The position numbers and the translations under genes were made by a program. From positions 62,001-126,000 of the forward strand of contig JAFLBL010000005.1 of NCBI GenBank assembly GCA_017303855.1: a DNA stretch of 64,000 nucleotides, given 5' to 3'. The DNA is from Chitinophagales bacterium. Lineage in GTDB: Bacteria; Bacteroidota; Bacteroidia; Chitinophagales; Chitinophagaceae. Positions within the stretch are counted from its first letter, which is position 1, and each line of letters starts with the position of its first letter. The notes under the pieces are model-generated. The model ran no database searches, had not been told where the DNA came from, and was given only the letters and a program-made list of their open reading frames with translations. Shown here one piece after another: positions 56,803 through 64,000 of the stretch.

Positions 56803-58485
56803 TCAGGAAAGGTATTTGCCCACAATGGGTACCCGCCGGCCTACCCCGAATGCCTTGGGTGATACCCGGATAATCGGGCAAAACTGATTGCGCTTGTACT
56901 CATTGATATTCACCATGCGTAATACCCGGTCCACTAAGGCCGGATCAAAACCCATGGCCTTTATTTCCTTGGGGCCCTGGCGCCGTTCAATATACTGATA
57001 CAGGATCCGGTCCAGGATCGCATAATCCGGCAGGGAATCCGCATCCTTCTGCCCGGGTCGCAATTCAGCAGAAGGGGCTTTCGTGATTATATTTTCCGGA
57101 ATGATTTCCTTATCCCGGTTGATATACCGGGCCAGCGCATATACCTGCATTTTATAACAATCGCCCAATACCCCGATCCCGCCGGCCATATCCCCATACA
57201 AGGTACCATAGCCGGTGGCGAGTTCACTCTTGTTAGAGGTATTCAGTAAAATATACCCGAACTTATTGGCAATGGCCATGAGCAGGTTGCCCCGGCTGCG
57301 ACTCTGAATATTCTCCTCCGCCAGGCTGAACGGCAGATCGCCAAACAGCGGTTTTAATTCCGACAGAAACGCGTCATAAATATTTTTTATCGGTACAATA
57401 TCATAGGGATTACCAAGTGTACGGCTGAGTTGTTCCGCATCACTTACACTATGACCGGTGGAATACTGCGACGGCATGAGGATGGCCCGCACCTGCTCTT
57501 TACCGAGGGCTTCACAAGCCAGGGCCAGGGTAACGGCACTGTCAATCCCGCCACTACTGCCCAGTATGGCTTTGGTAAAACCCATTTTGGTAAAATAATC
57601 CCGGATACCGGTGATGATTGCCTGGTATATTTCGGGTATACATAACTGTTCGTCAAGTCCCGCCGGGTTAAACTCCGCGTCCGGCAACGCGTCCGCATAC
57701 ACCAATACCGGCTCCGCCAGGGTGCCGTCTTCCCGCAATTCCACCATCTCCACCGCTTCTTCAAATAACGGCAGCTGCTTTACCAGGTTGGAATCCTTGT
57801 CGAATACCAGGGAGCCGCCGTCAAATACAATTTCCGTCTGGCTGCCCACGCAATTGCAATACAGCATCGGCAGCTTATATTTGGCCGTATTGAGTTTTAC
57901 AATGGCTTTACGGTCTTCCACATGCGTATAGTCAAACGGAGAAGCCGAGAGATTCAGCATGATATCCGGTTGCTGCTTCATCAGTTCATCCATCGGGCAG
58001 TTCCGGTACAAGGGATTGTCGCCCAGGTTCCAGATGTCTTCACAGATCGTAATGGCGAGCTTCTTTCCTTTAAAGGAAAGTACATTCCAGTGATAGGCGG
58101 GTTCAAAATAACGGTACTCATCAAACACATCATAATTGGGCAGACAGGTTTTATGCGCCACGCCTTTTATTTCTTTTTCATACAGCAGGTACGCGGCATT
58201 AAACAGGTCTTTCCCTTCCCGCACGGGGTTGCGGTCCGGCGCCCCGATCAGTACCCCGATCGTATCCGCTTCTTCCCGTATCAGGTCAATGGCTTCATTG
58301 CATTTGGCAATAAAGTCGGCAAACTCCAGGAAATCACGGGGCGGATAACCACAGACACAGAGCTCGGAAAACAGCACCAGGTCGGCCCCCATTTTTTTCG
58401 CCTGCCGGATACCGTCAATGATTTTCCGGGTATTGGCTTCAAAATGGCCAATATGATAGTTTTGTTGCGCCAGGGCTATTTTCAT
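56803..58485 (-). CDS. nadE: glutamine-dependent NAD+ synthase
   Basis: The 560-residue enzyme makes NAD+ from nicotinate adenine dinucleotide, ATP and glutamine. The N-terminal nitrilase-type glutaminase domain has the ELCVCGYPPRDFLEF and YCNCVGSQTEIVFDGGS blocks. The C-terminal synthetase domain has the PP-loop AILGSSGGIDSAVTLALA near residue 312 and LATGYGTLYGDMAGG. Both domains are complete, so it can use glutamine directly. It pairs functionally with nadC about 3.5 kb away. Divergent from gldB. Confidence 0.97.
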   Translation of the reverse strand: MKIALAQQNYHIGHFEANTRKIIDGIRQAKKMGADLVLFSELCVCGYPPRDFLEFADFIAKCNEAIDLIREEADTIGVLIGAPDRNPVREGKDLFNAAYLLYEKEIKGVAHKTCLPNYDVFDEYRYFEPAYHWNVLSFKGKKLAITICEDIWNLGDNPLYRNCPMDELMKQQPDIMLNLSASPFDYTHVEDRKAIVKLNTAKYKLPMLYCNCVGSQTEIVFDGGSLVFDKDSNLVKQLPLFEEAVEMVELREDGTLAEPVLVYADALPDAEFNPAGLDEQLCIPEIYQAIITGIRDYFTKMGFTKAILGSSGGIDSAVTLALACEALGKEQVRAILMPSQYSTGHSVSDAEQLSRTLGNPYDIVPIKNIYDAFLSELKPLFGDLPFSLAEENIQSRSRGNLLMAIANKFGYILLNTSNKSELATGYGTLYGDMAGGIGVLGDCYKMQVYALARYINRDKEIIPENIITKAPSAELRPGQKDADSLPDYAILDRILYQYIERRQGPKEIKAMGFDPALVDRVLRMVNINEYKRNQFCPIIRVSPKAFGVGRRVPIVGKYLS

Positions 58486-58507
58486 TGTACAAATTTATGT
58501 GAATGTT

Positions 58508-58539
58508 TTTGTAGCTACATTCGTGTTACAACATTTTTG
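58508..58539 (+). promoter_or_regulatory. promoter of gldB (-33 TTTG and -7 CATTTTTG)
   Basis: TTTG at 58508-58511 and CATTTTTG at 58532-58539 are separated by 20 bp, the spacing expected for the Bacteroidota -33/-7 promoter. Only the first base of the -7 box deviates. The predicted leader is about 18 nt. Confidence 0.6.
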
Positions 58540-58562
58540 CACGTTTACCGTTTAGAGTGACT

Positions 58563-59579
58563 ATGAAAAAAACGATCCTTTTTTTCCTGCTGAGCGTTCT
58601 CCTGTTTTCCTGTGGCAGCAAATCCGGCGCCCCCGATGTATCCGGCATTGAAGTGAAGTTGCAGATCGTCCGGTTTGACCGTGATTTTTTCCAGACCGAT
58701 ACCAATGACATCCCTGGCGGATTGCGCAAACTGCAATCCCTGCACCCGGTTTTTTATACCGACTTCATGCAGCATATACTCGGGATTAGCGGAGAGGATA
58801 CCAACCGGCAGACGATCGCCGTTACCCGTGAATTTCTCCGGGGGTATAGCCAGGTACAGAAAACGCTGGATGACCGATTCAGCAATACGGATAAACTACA
58901 GCGGGACCTCGAACAGGCTTTCCGGTATGTAAACTATTATTTTCCGAAATACAAAGCGTCCACGATAACATTGTTTACCGGACCTTTTGACGCACCCGGT
59001 GTAGCCAATACCAATGCCGGGCTGGCATTCGGATTACAGCAATATGCCGGGAAAGATTATTCCGAATACCAGGCCCCGGTTTTTAAAGAAATGTTTCCGG
59101 ATTATATCTCCCGGCGCTTTGCCCCGGAATACATGGTGGCCAATGCCATGAAAGCGGTAACGGAAGAAATTTTCCCCGACCGCAGTGCCGGCCGTCCCTT
59201 ACTCGAACAAATGATTGAAAAAGGCAAACAATGGTATGTGCTGGATAAATTTCTGCCGCATACACCCGACTCCATTAAAACAGGCTATACACAGCAGCAA
59301 CTGGACTGGTGCAAGGCCAATGAAGGATTGATCTGGTCACAGCTTATCCGGAATGATGACCTCAATTCACTCAGTCCGGCCATACTTCAGAATTATATCG
59401 GTGAAGCGCCATTTACACAGGGCTTTCCGCAGGAATACTCACCGGGAAATCTGGGTCAGTGGATCGGCTGGCAGATTGTAAAAAAATACGCGGGCAAAAA
59501 AGAAAATATTCGCATAGAAGAACTGATGCAGACACCGGCCGCCACGATTAATGAAGAAGCAAAATATAAACCTAGATAA
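58563..59579 (+). CDS. gldB: gliding motility lipoprotein GldB-like
   Basis: The 338-residue protein has a lipoprotein signal (LLSVLLFSC). The GldB family pattern follows: VKLQIVRFDRDFFQTDTNDI near residue 30, VNYYFPKYKAS near residue 120, and FKEMFPDYISRRFAPEYMVA near residue 172. In flavobacteria GldB is needed for gliding and is linked to the type IX secretion machinery, but homologues also occur in non-gliding species, where the role is unclear. I start at MKKTILFFLL; an ATG two codons upstream is less likely. Confidence 0.88.
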   Translation: MKKTILFFLLSVLLFSCGSKSGAPDVSGIEVKLQIVRFDRDFFQTDTNDIPGGLRKLQSLHPVFYTDFMQHILGISGEDTNRQTIAVTREFLRGYSQVQKTLDDRFSNTDKLQRDLEQAFRYVNYYFPKYKASTITLFTGPFDAPGVANTNAGLAFGLQQYAGKDYSEYQAPVFKEMFPDYISRRFAPEYMVANAMKAVTEEIFPDRSAGRPLLEQMIEKGKQWYVLDKFLPHTPDSIKTGYTQQQLDWCKANEGLIWSQLIRNDDLNSLSPAILQNYIGEAPFTQGFPQEYSPGNLGQWIGWQIVKKYAGKKENIRIEELMQTPAATINEEAKYKPR

Positions 59580-59581
59580 GA

Positions 59582-59968
59582 TCAGTTGCCCTTGAACGGC
59601 ACGATCATTTCAAAGGAAGGAATAGAGACGTCAAACAACTGGCGGCTGTTCAGGTTTTCCATCTGGTAGGTACCCGACATCCGGCCCATTTCCGTACGGA
59701 GATTACAACCACTCACATACTGATAATTTTCGCCGGGTTGCAAAACCGGTTGCACCCCCACCACGCCCTCGCCTTCCACTTCGCGGTGCGAACCATTGCT
59801 GTCAAAAATAAACCAGTGACGGCGGTGAAGTTTGACGGGAAATGCATTGTGATTTTCCAGGGTAATCCGGTAAGCAAACATATATTCCGACTGCAGGGGA
59901 TTACTGTAATCAGACTGGTAAAATGTTTCCACACTTACCTGTACACCTTCCGAAATCTTGCTGGTCAT
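59582..59968 (-). CDS. apaG: ApaG protein
   Basis: The 128-residue protein is a full-length ApaG, a small Ig-like fold. It has the family blocks YMFAYRITLENHNAFPVKLH and the glycine motif VEGEGVVGVQPVLQPGENY, and ends with MIVPFKGN. ApaG is associated with divalent-cation and dinucleoside-polyphosphate metabolism in enterobacteria, but its molecular role is unsettled. It is convergent with gldB (2 bp apart) and divergent from icd. Confidence 0.95.
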   Translation of the reverse strand: MTSKISEGVQVSVETFYQSDYSNPLQSEYMFAYRITLENHNAFPVKLHRRHWFIFDSNGSHREVEGEGVVGVQPVLQPGENYQYVSGCNLRTEMGRMSGTYQMENLNSRQLFDVSIPSFEMIVPFKGN

Positions 59969-60042
59969 GTAGTAAAAATAACGAAAATGCGGGAGAAGAT
60001 GAACCCTTGCAGATCTTTCCTGTTATTTTTACGATCTGTCCT

Positions 60043-60050
60043 TATTTTTG
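60043..60050 (+). promoter_or_regulatory. -7 promoter element of icd
   Basis: TATTTTTG matches TAnnTTTG exactly and lies 22 bp before the icd ATG, a typical spacing. The -33 box is poor. Confidence 0.55.
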
Positions 60051-60072
60051 CCACACGCTAAAAGAAAAATAC

Positions 60073-61524
60073 ATGAAAATCGCAGTTGCTAAAGGAGATG
60101 GAATCGGCCCGGAAATCATGGAAGCCGTACTTAAAATATTCAATGCCAACAAAGTACCCCTTGAATATGAATTTGTAGATATGGGTAAATGGGTGTTCGA
60201 TAAGGGATTTAACAATGGTATGACCCCGGAAGCAAAACAAAGTATAGAAAATCTTGGCCTGTTGTTCAAAGGGCCGATGGAAACTCCAAAGGGGAAAGGC
60301 GTAAAAAGTATCAATGTGACCGCCCGTAAAACATGGAACACATTCGCCAATAAGCGGGATTTCCGCACCCTGCACGGAGTGGATACCGTTTTCAGCAAAG
60401 CGGGAATTCCGATCGACATCACGGTGGTACGCGAAAATATTGAAGATACCTATGGCGGTATCGAACATATGCTCACCCATGATGTGGCCCTGAGCCGTCG
60501 CTTTATCACCCGTCCGGGTTCCATGCAGGTAATCCGCTATGCTTTCGAAATGGCGCGTCAGAAAAAAGCAAGGAGAATCACCTGCGGACACAAGGCCAAT
60601 ATCATGAAGATCACCGACGGACTCTTCCTTGAGTGTTTCTATGAAGTGGCCAAAGAATTTCCCGATCTCAAAGCCGATGATATCATTGTGGATGATCTCT
60701 GTATGAAACTGGTTACCCGCCCGGATAATTTTGATGTGGTGGTACTGACCAATCTGCAGGGAGATATCGTATCCGACCTCTGTGCCGGCCTGGTCGGCGG
60801 TCTCGGGTTCGCGCCTTCCGCCAATATCGGTGATCATATTTCCATCTTTGAAGCCGTACACGGTACAGCCCCGGATATTGCGGGAAAAAATATCGCCAAT
60901 CCCACCGCCCTCTTACTGAGCGGCCTTGCCATGCTGCGGCATGTCGGCCTCACGGAAAATGCGGCAGTCATTGAAAATGCACTGTTGTACACATTGGAAA
61001 ACGGCATACATACCGGCGACTTTGGCGACAAATCCATTCCGTCCGTCAACACCACACAGTTTGCGGAAGCTATCGTTGGTAATTTTGGAAAAACACCCCA
61101 GGTCGGTGCGCGTGAAATTATTCCGAATGAGCCCGGTACACCCACCCCCCTCAAACTGGAAATTAATTCCATGATGGTGTCCACGGAATCAGAAGATGAA
61201 ATCATTTCCGGCGTTGACCTCTTTATCGAAAGCAGTCAGCAACCCCAGGCAATTGCCGAAAAATGCAAACGCCATGCGGGTGTAAAATTCAATCTCGTAA
61301 ATATCAGCAACCGCGGTACGCAGGTATGGCCTACCGGTTCCGTATACACGAACCTGGTGAATCAGTACAATGTACGGTTTGAAAGCATCGACAACGAACC
61401 ACTTAACCAGCAGGATGTAATTGGTCTCTATGTGAGTATGAGCGGCAATTTCAAAATCTGTTCATTCGAATTACTGAACAGCTGGGGCGATAAAAAAGCG
61501 TATTCGCTGGCGCAAGGACAGTAG
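60073..61524 (+). CDS. icd: NADP-dependent isocitrate dehydrogenase, long (Thermus/Rickettsia-like) type
   Basis: The 483-residue enzyme converts isocitrate to 2-oxoglutarate in the TCA cycle. It begins KIAVAKGDGIGPEIMEAVLK and has ITVVRENIEDTYGGIEHM near residue 118, the Asp metal site in VVLTNLQGDIVSDLCAG near residue 224, and FEAVHGTAPDIAGKNIANP. The extra C-terminal domain of about 140 residues (from about residue 345) is that of the roughly 480-residue IDH group. The upstream 50 codons in frame are not coding. A 27-bp inverted repeat follows the stop. Confidence 0.95.
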   Translation: MKIAVAKGDGIGPEIMEAVLKIFNANKVPLEYEFVDMGKWVFDKGFNNGMTPEAKQSIENLGLLFKGPMETPKGKGVKSINVTARKTWNTFANKRDFRTLHGVDTVFSKAGIPIDITVVRENIEDTYGGIEHMLTHDVALSRRFITRPGSMQVIRYAFEMARQKKARRITCGHKANIMKITDGLFLECFYEVAKEFPDLKADDIIVDDLCMKLVTRPDNFDVVVLTNLQGDIVSDLCAGLVGGLGFAPSANIGDHISIFEAVHGTAPDIAGKNIANPTALLLSGLAMLRHVGLTENAAVIENALLYTLENGIHTGDFGDKSIPSVNTTQFAEAIVGNFGKTPQVGAREIIPNEPGTPTPLKLEINSMMVSTESEDEIISGVDLFIESSQQPQAIAEKCKRHAGVKFNLVNISNRGTQVWPTGSVYTNLVNQYNVRFESIDNEPLNQQDVIGLYVSMSGNFKICSFELLNSWGDKKAYSLAQGQ

Positions 61525-61534
61525 GATAGTCGGG

Positions 61535-61612
61535 AGTTAGTAGTCGGGAGTTAGTAGTCAAAACCAATGCTTCTGTTAAGGGCTGTTGACTACTAACTCC
61601 CGACTACTAACT
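61535..61612. repeat. 27-bp inverted repeat built from heptamers, between icd and the SUI1 gene
   Basis: Arms at 61535-61561 and 61586-61612 are perfect reverse complements with a 24-nt loop. Each arm consists of alternating heptamers GGGAGTT and AGTAGTC (or the complement). It lies between two convergent stop codons and could end transcription from both sides, although no U-run follows. It combines the GACTCCC and AACTACT families seen as simple tandem tracts elsewhere. Confidence 0.9.
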
Positions 61613-61622
61613 ACTATCTAAC

Positions 61623-61970
61623 TCATCCTCCTGCTTTCTTCGACTGCCCGTACCCGTTCTTCAGCAGCCATTGCAGTACTTTATCCCGCTGGTCGCCCTG
61701 TATAATGGCTTCTCCGTCTTTAACGGAGCCACCGGTGCCACAGAATGATTTTAATTTTTTTCCCAGTTCTTCGAGGTCTTTTTCCGCACCCGAAAATCCG
61801 GTAATCACGGTAGCGGCTTTCCCGCCACGCTGTTTGGTTTCTAACCAGATGCGCAATTTCTGTTGCGCGGGCGGCAAAGCCGGTTGGTCCGTACGCTCTT
61901 CTTCAAAGGAGAAATGAGGATCCGTACTATATACAAATCCATGGCTATCCGGTTTGTTCTTTTTGCTCAT
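61623..61970 (-). CDS. yciH: SUI1/eIF1-like translation factor (YciH family)
   Basis: The 115-residue protein has the SUI1 domain in its second half: RGGKAATVITGFSGAEKDLE, then LKSFCGTGGSVKDGEAIIQG and a closing VLQWLLKNGYGQSKK. Bacterial YciH can influence start-codon fidelity in vitro, but its physiological role is unclear. Length is typical. It follows nadC by 19 bp on the same strand and probably shares its transcript. Confidence 0.92.
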   Translation of the reverse strand: MSKKNKPDSHGFVYSTDPHFSFEEERTDQPALPPAQQKLRIWLETKQRGGKAATVITGFSGAEKDLEELGKKLKSFCGTGGSVKDGEAIIQGDQRDKVLQWLLKNGYGQSKKAGG

Positions 61971-61989
61971 GACTGGTCGTTGTCGGAAA

Positions 61990-62850
61990 TTAATAAAGGG
62001 GAATGGCCTTCAGGCTCAGGTCAAGACTTTTTGCCTGGTGGATCAGGGCGCCCACACTCACAAAGTCCACACCGGTTTTCGCATAGTCCTCTATGTTATC
62101 CAGGTTGATGCCGCCACTGGCTTCGGTTTCAAAGTCTTTGCCGGTAAAAGGCAGGGCTTCCGCAATCTGTGCCGGGGTAAAGTTATCCAGCATAATCCGC
62201 AGTACTTTCCCCTTACCCACGGCCACCACCCGTTTTACTTCATCGAGGTTACGGGTCTCCACCTCTATTTTCAATCCGGGTTTCTTTTCTGCCACATAGG
62301 CCGCTGCCCGTTCAATCGCGTTTTCCAGGCTTCCGCAATAATCAATATGATTATCCTTCAGCATTATCATATCATACAGACCAAACCGGTGATTCACTCC
62401 CCCGCCGATACGCACCGCCTCTTTCTCCAGCAACCGGAAGTTCGGTGTGGTCTTGCGGGTATCAAGCAACCTGGTTTTATATCCTTTCAGCAAATCCGTA
62501 TACTTTTTAGTCAGGGTGGCAATCCCGCTCATCCGCTGCATACAGTTCAGCACCAGCCGCTCACATTGCAGGATGGTATGTACCGACGCCTCCACATCAA
62601 AAGCCTTTTCGCCATTGCTCATATCGTCGCCGTCGTTCTTATAAGAAGTAAAGACGGCACCCGGCTCCTTATACAGAAATATTTTGCGGGCTACGTCCAG
62701 TCCGGCAAGTACGCCGTCCTGTTTTATTTTCAGCACCGCTTTCCCTTTGGCATCAGCAGGTATACAGGACAGGGCCGAATGATCCCCGTCGCCCACATCC
62801 TCCCGTAAAGCCTCATCTATCAGATGATATAACTTTTCATCAAAACTCAT
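61990..62850 (-). CDS. nadC: nicotinate-nucleotide diphosphorylase (carboxylating)
   Basis: The 286-residue enzyme makes nicotinate mononucleotide from quinolinate and PRPP. The N-terminal domain has EDVGDGDHSALSCIPADAKG. The core has LLDTRKTTPNFRLLEKEAVR near residue 138, NHRFGLYDMIMLKDNHID near residue 160 and the C-terminal ASGGINLDNIEDYAKTGVDF. All expected basic residues are present. It is downstream of the DUF4783 gene, separated by a terminator, and precedes the SUI1 gene. Confidence 0.97.
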   Translation of the reverse strand: MSFDEKLYHLIDEALREDVGDGDHSALSCIPADAKGKAVLKIKQDGVLAGLDVARKIFLYKEPGAVFTSYKNDGDDMSNGEKAFDVEASVHTILQCERLVLNCMQRMSGIATLTKKYTDLLKGYKTRLLDTRKTTPNFRLLEKEAVRIGGGVNHRFGLYDMIMLKDNHIDYCGSLENAIERAAAYVAEKKPGLKIEVETRNLDEVKRVVAVGKGKVLRIMLDNFTPAQIAEALPFTGKDFETEASGGINLDNIEDYAKTGVDFVSVGALIHQAKSLDLSLKAIPLY

Positions 62851-62884
62851 GAGGCAAATTTAATGGTTCGGCATATAGGGGCAT

Positions 62885-62906
62885 AAAAAAAACCCGCGAA
62901 GCGGGT
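62885..62906 (-). terminator. intrinsic terminator of the DUF4783 gene
   Basis: ACCCGC and GCGGGT form a 6-bp GC stem with a GAA triloop. In the minus-strand transcript it is followed by eight U (A-run at 62885-62892). It lies about 135 bp after the DUF4783 stop and 35 bp before nadC. Confidence 0.8.
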
Positions 62907-62995
62907 ATAAATCAAATTGAGTTCCCTGTGATAAATATTTCTCCTTTCTTCTTTAAACGTTCCGCACAACTGTAAACATTTATCCATTTCACCAA

Positions 62996-63051
62996 TCGGC
63001 TCATTGGCTCATCAGCTAATTTGCTAATCTGCTATTTGGCTAATCAATCGA
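62996..63051. repeat. octamer tract TCGGCTCA / TTGGCTAA over the DUF4783 stop codon
   Basis: Seven in-phase 8-bp units are visible (TCGGCTCA, TTGGCTCA, TCAGCTAA, TTTGCTAA, TCTGCTAT, TTGGCTAA, TCAATCGA). They are the same family and orientation as the tracts at 16675 and 17414, more than 45 kb away. The stop codon of the DUF4783 gene (63040-63042) is inside a unit. Confidence 0.88.
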
Positions 63052-63429
63052 CTGAAACCGTATCTCCTTCACCATATCTTTCCCGTTCTTTGTCCGCATA
63101 AAAATATTGGTCCTGAAATTTCCGGCACTGGTTTGCAGGGTACCAATGGCAAAATTACCTCCCGGTGAAGTGCCTTTATGTTTCAGTTCAAATCCCTTTA
63201 CCCCGTTGTGGGAAAAGAAATCCTTTACAATCAGCTGGGCCTGCGCCTTACTGTAACTGTCACTTTTATCGGGCATCGTCAGCTCCACCGTATCATCAAA
63301 ATGACGGGCCAGCTCCGCAGCGTTTCCGGCACGCAGCGCTCCAAGCACTTCATCGATTCCATCCTTCAGCGTGAAGGAAGAAAACAGAAGAACAGCCATG
63401 ATCAAAAAAGAGGTAGATATCTGTTTCAT
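63040..63429 (-). CDS. exported DUF4783 protein (NTF2-like fold)
   Basis: The 129-residue protein has a signal peptide (SFLIMAVLLFSSFTLKD). An NTF2-like domain follows, with LRAGNAAELARHFDDTVELT, QAQLIVKDFFSHNGVKGFEL and FRTNIFMRTKNGKDMVKEIR. DUF4783 genes commonly neighbour nadC in Bacteroidota, as here, without a known functional link. The family is small and periplasmic. Its last codons and stop are part of an octamer tract, so the C-terminus (QSID) may have been shaped by the repeat. Confidence 0.88.
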   Translation of the reverse strand: MKQISTSFLIMAVLLFSSFTLKDGIDEVLGALRAGNAAELARHFDDTVELTMPDKSDSYSKAQAQLIVKDFFSHNGVKGFELKHKGTSPGGNFAIGTLQTSAGNFRTNIFMRTKNGKDMVKEIRFQSID

Positions 63430-63637
63430 ATTCGTCTGTTGTTGGTTTTCACAGTGATACTAATCTAAAAACATGCCATTTATATTGCTTCCCGGCATGA
63501 GGTACTAAAATACTAAAAATCAGGTGCTTTTACCAAAACAGGACGGTTAATCACAGTTTTCGGTGTAGTTTTACAGGGTACGGACGGGAAATCTTCCCTC
63601 CTGAAACTGAGTTTTATACCTTGATTAATTCTATCAA

Positions 63638-64000
63638 ATGTCAACCAAGAAAGTTATTCTCGTAATCATGGACGGCTGGGGACTGGGAAAAGTTGCATCA
63701 GCCGATGCCATTCAGCACGCTAATGTGCCATTTACCAGTAGTTTATATGCAAAATATCCCAATACCACCCTGGTTACCTGCGGGGAAGCGGTTGGACTTC
63801 CCGATGGACAGATGGGCAACTCGGAAGTAGGTCACCTGAACCTGGGTGCAGGCCGTGTGGTGTACCAGGAATTACAACGGATCAATGTGGCGGTAAGAGA
63901 TGGATCATTGGGCCGGAACGAAAAACTGCTCAGCGCCATCCGGTTTGCCAAAGCCAATAATAAACCCCTGCACCTGCTCGGTCTCGTCAGCAATGGTGGA
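63638..64000 (+). CDS. gpmI: 2,3-bisphosphoglycerate-independent phosphoglycerate mutase, N-terminal part
   Basis: The first 121 residues are present; the gene runs off the right edge. It begins TKKVILVIMDGWGLGK, where the Asp is a metal ligand. It contains GLPDGQMGNSEVGHLNLGAG, where the Ser is the phospho-accepting nucleophile. The enzyme interconverts 3- and 2-phosphoglycerate in glycolysis using manganese. It is divergent from the DUF4783 gene across a gap of about 208 bp, in which I see only a weak TACCTTGA promoter-like motif. Confidence 0.96.
   Translation, partial: MSTKKVILVIMDGWGLGKVASADAIQHANVPFTSSLYAKYPNTTLVTCGEAVGLPDGQMGNSEVGHLNLGAGRVVYQELQRINVAVRDGSLGRNEKLLSAIRFAKANNKPLHLLGLVSNGG

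Noticed and set aside
60058..60861. 267-codon open frame on the minus strand opposite icd
   Set aside because: icd has full family motifs and its own promoter; this frame is a shadow.
61954..62808. 284-codon open frame on the plus strand opposite nadC
   Set aside because: nadC is unmistakable on the minus strand; the plus-strand frame has no promoter, motif or neighbour context.

Overview
The window looks like a chromosomal segment from a member of Bacteroidota, most likely family Chitinophagaceae. This rests on gene content: a SusC/SusD pair, GldB, DUF5686 and DUF4783 proteins, a Bat-type operon and a CreD operon. The -7 promoter motif TAnnTTTG and the lack of Shine-Dalgarno sequences agree. 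GC content is moderate by eye. I see no tRNA, rRNA, CRISPR array, intact insertion sequence, prophage or origin. No gene-free stretch exceeds about 300 bp.

Left part (1-10.1 kb, all minus strand): a nitrosative-stress operon (di-iron repair protein Ric with an N-terminal DUF2249, a two-copy DUF2249 protein, and the start of a heme-copper-oxidase-like membrane protein) lies behind a TAccTTTG promoter and a perfect 12+12 bp palindrome. Upstream is an oxygen-sensitive redox operon: GltD-like Fe-S flavoprotein, pyruvate:ferredoxin oxidoreductase, dihydroorotate-dehydrogenase-like protein, U32 family protein, a small ferredoxin and a flavin split-barrel protein. A strong hairpin splits this operon after nifJ.

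10.3-22 kb: an outer-membrane protein and glyS, then a copper/heme operon (YHS protein, Cys-rich exported protein, 43-residue membrane peptide, exported helical protein, MbnP, MbnH-type di-heme enzyme). Next come a MazG-like enzyme, a mini-protein resembling a type IX sorting domain, dtd, arfB, a second MbnH-like di-heme protein, a flippase and an MBL hydrolase.

22-40 kb: a 1127-residue propeller/barrel envelope protein, DUF1361 and DgkA proteins, a CreD operon with its own winged-helix regulator and two matching 17-bp operators, a B12-binding radical SAM protein, a DUF5686 protein, and a SusC-SusD-metallophosphoesterase unit.

40-64 kb: a giant TraB/GumN protein, glpK-glpD-glpF with an exported RidA protein, a class III aminotransferase, a gamma carbonic anhydrase, small conserved proteins, rsgA, a shortened Bat operon (moxR, DUF58, BatD-like, batA), nadE, gldB, apaG, icd, a SUI1 protein, nadC, DUF4783 and the start of gpmI.

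The most unusual feature is a set of at least 14 degenerate tandem tracts with unit length exactly 7 or 8 bp. They sit in intergenic gaps, usually touching or overlapping a stop codon. Two such tracts in opposite orientation flank a four-helix-bundle gene that splits moxR from its DUF58 partner, which suggests an inserted cassette.
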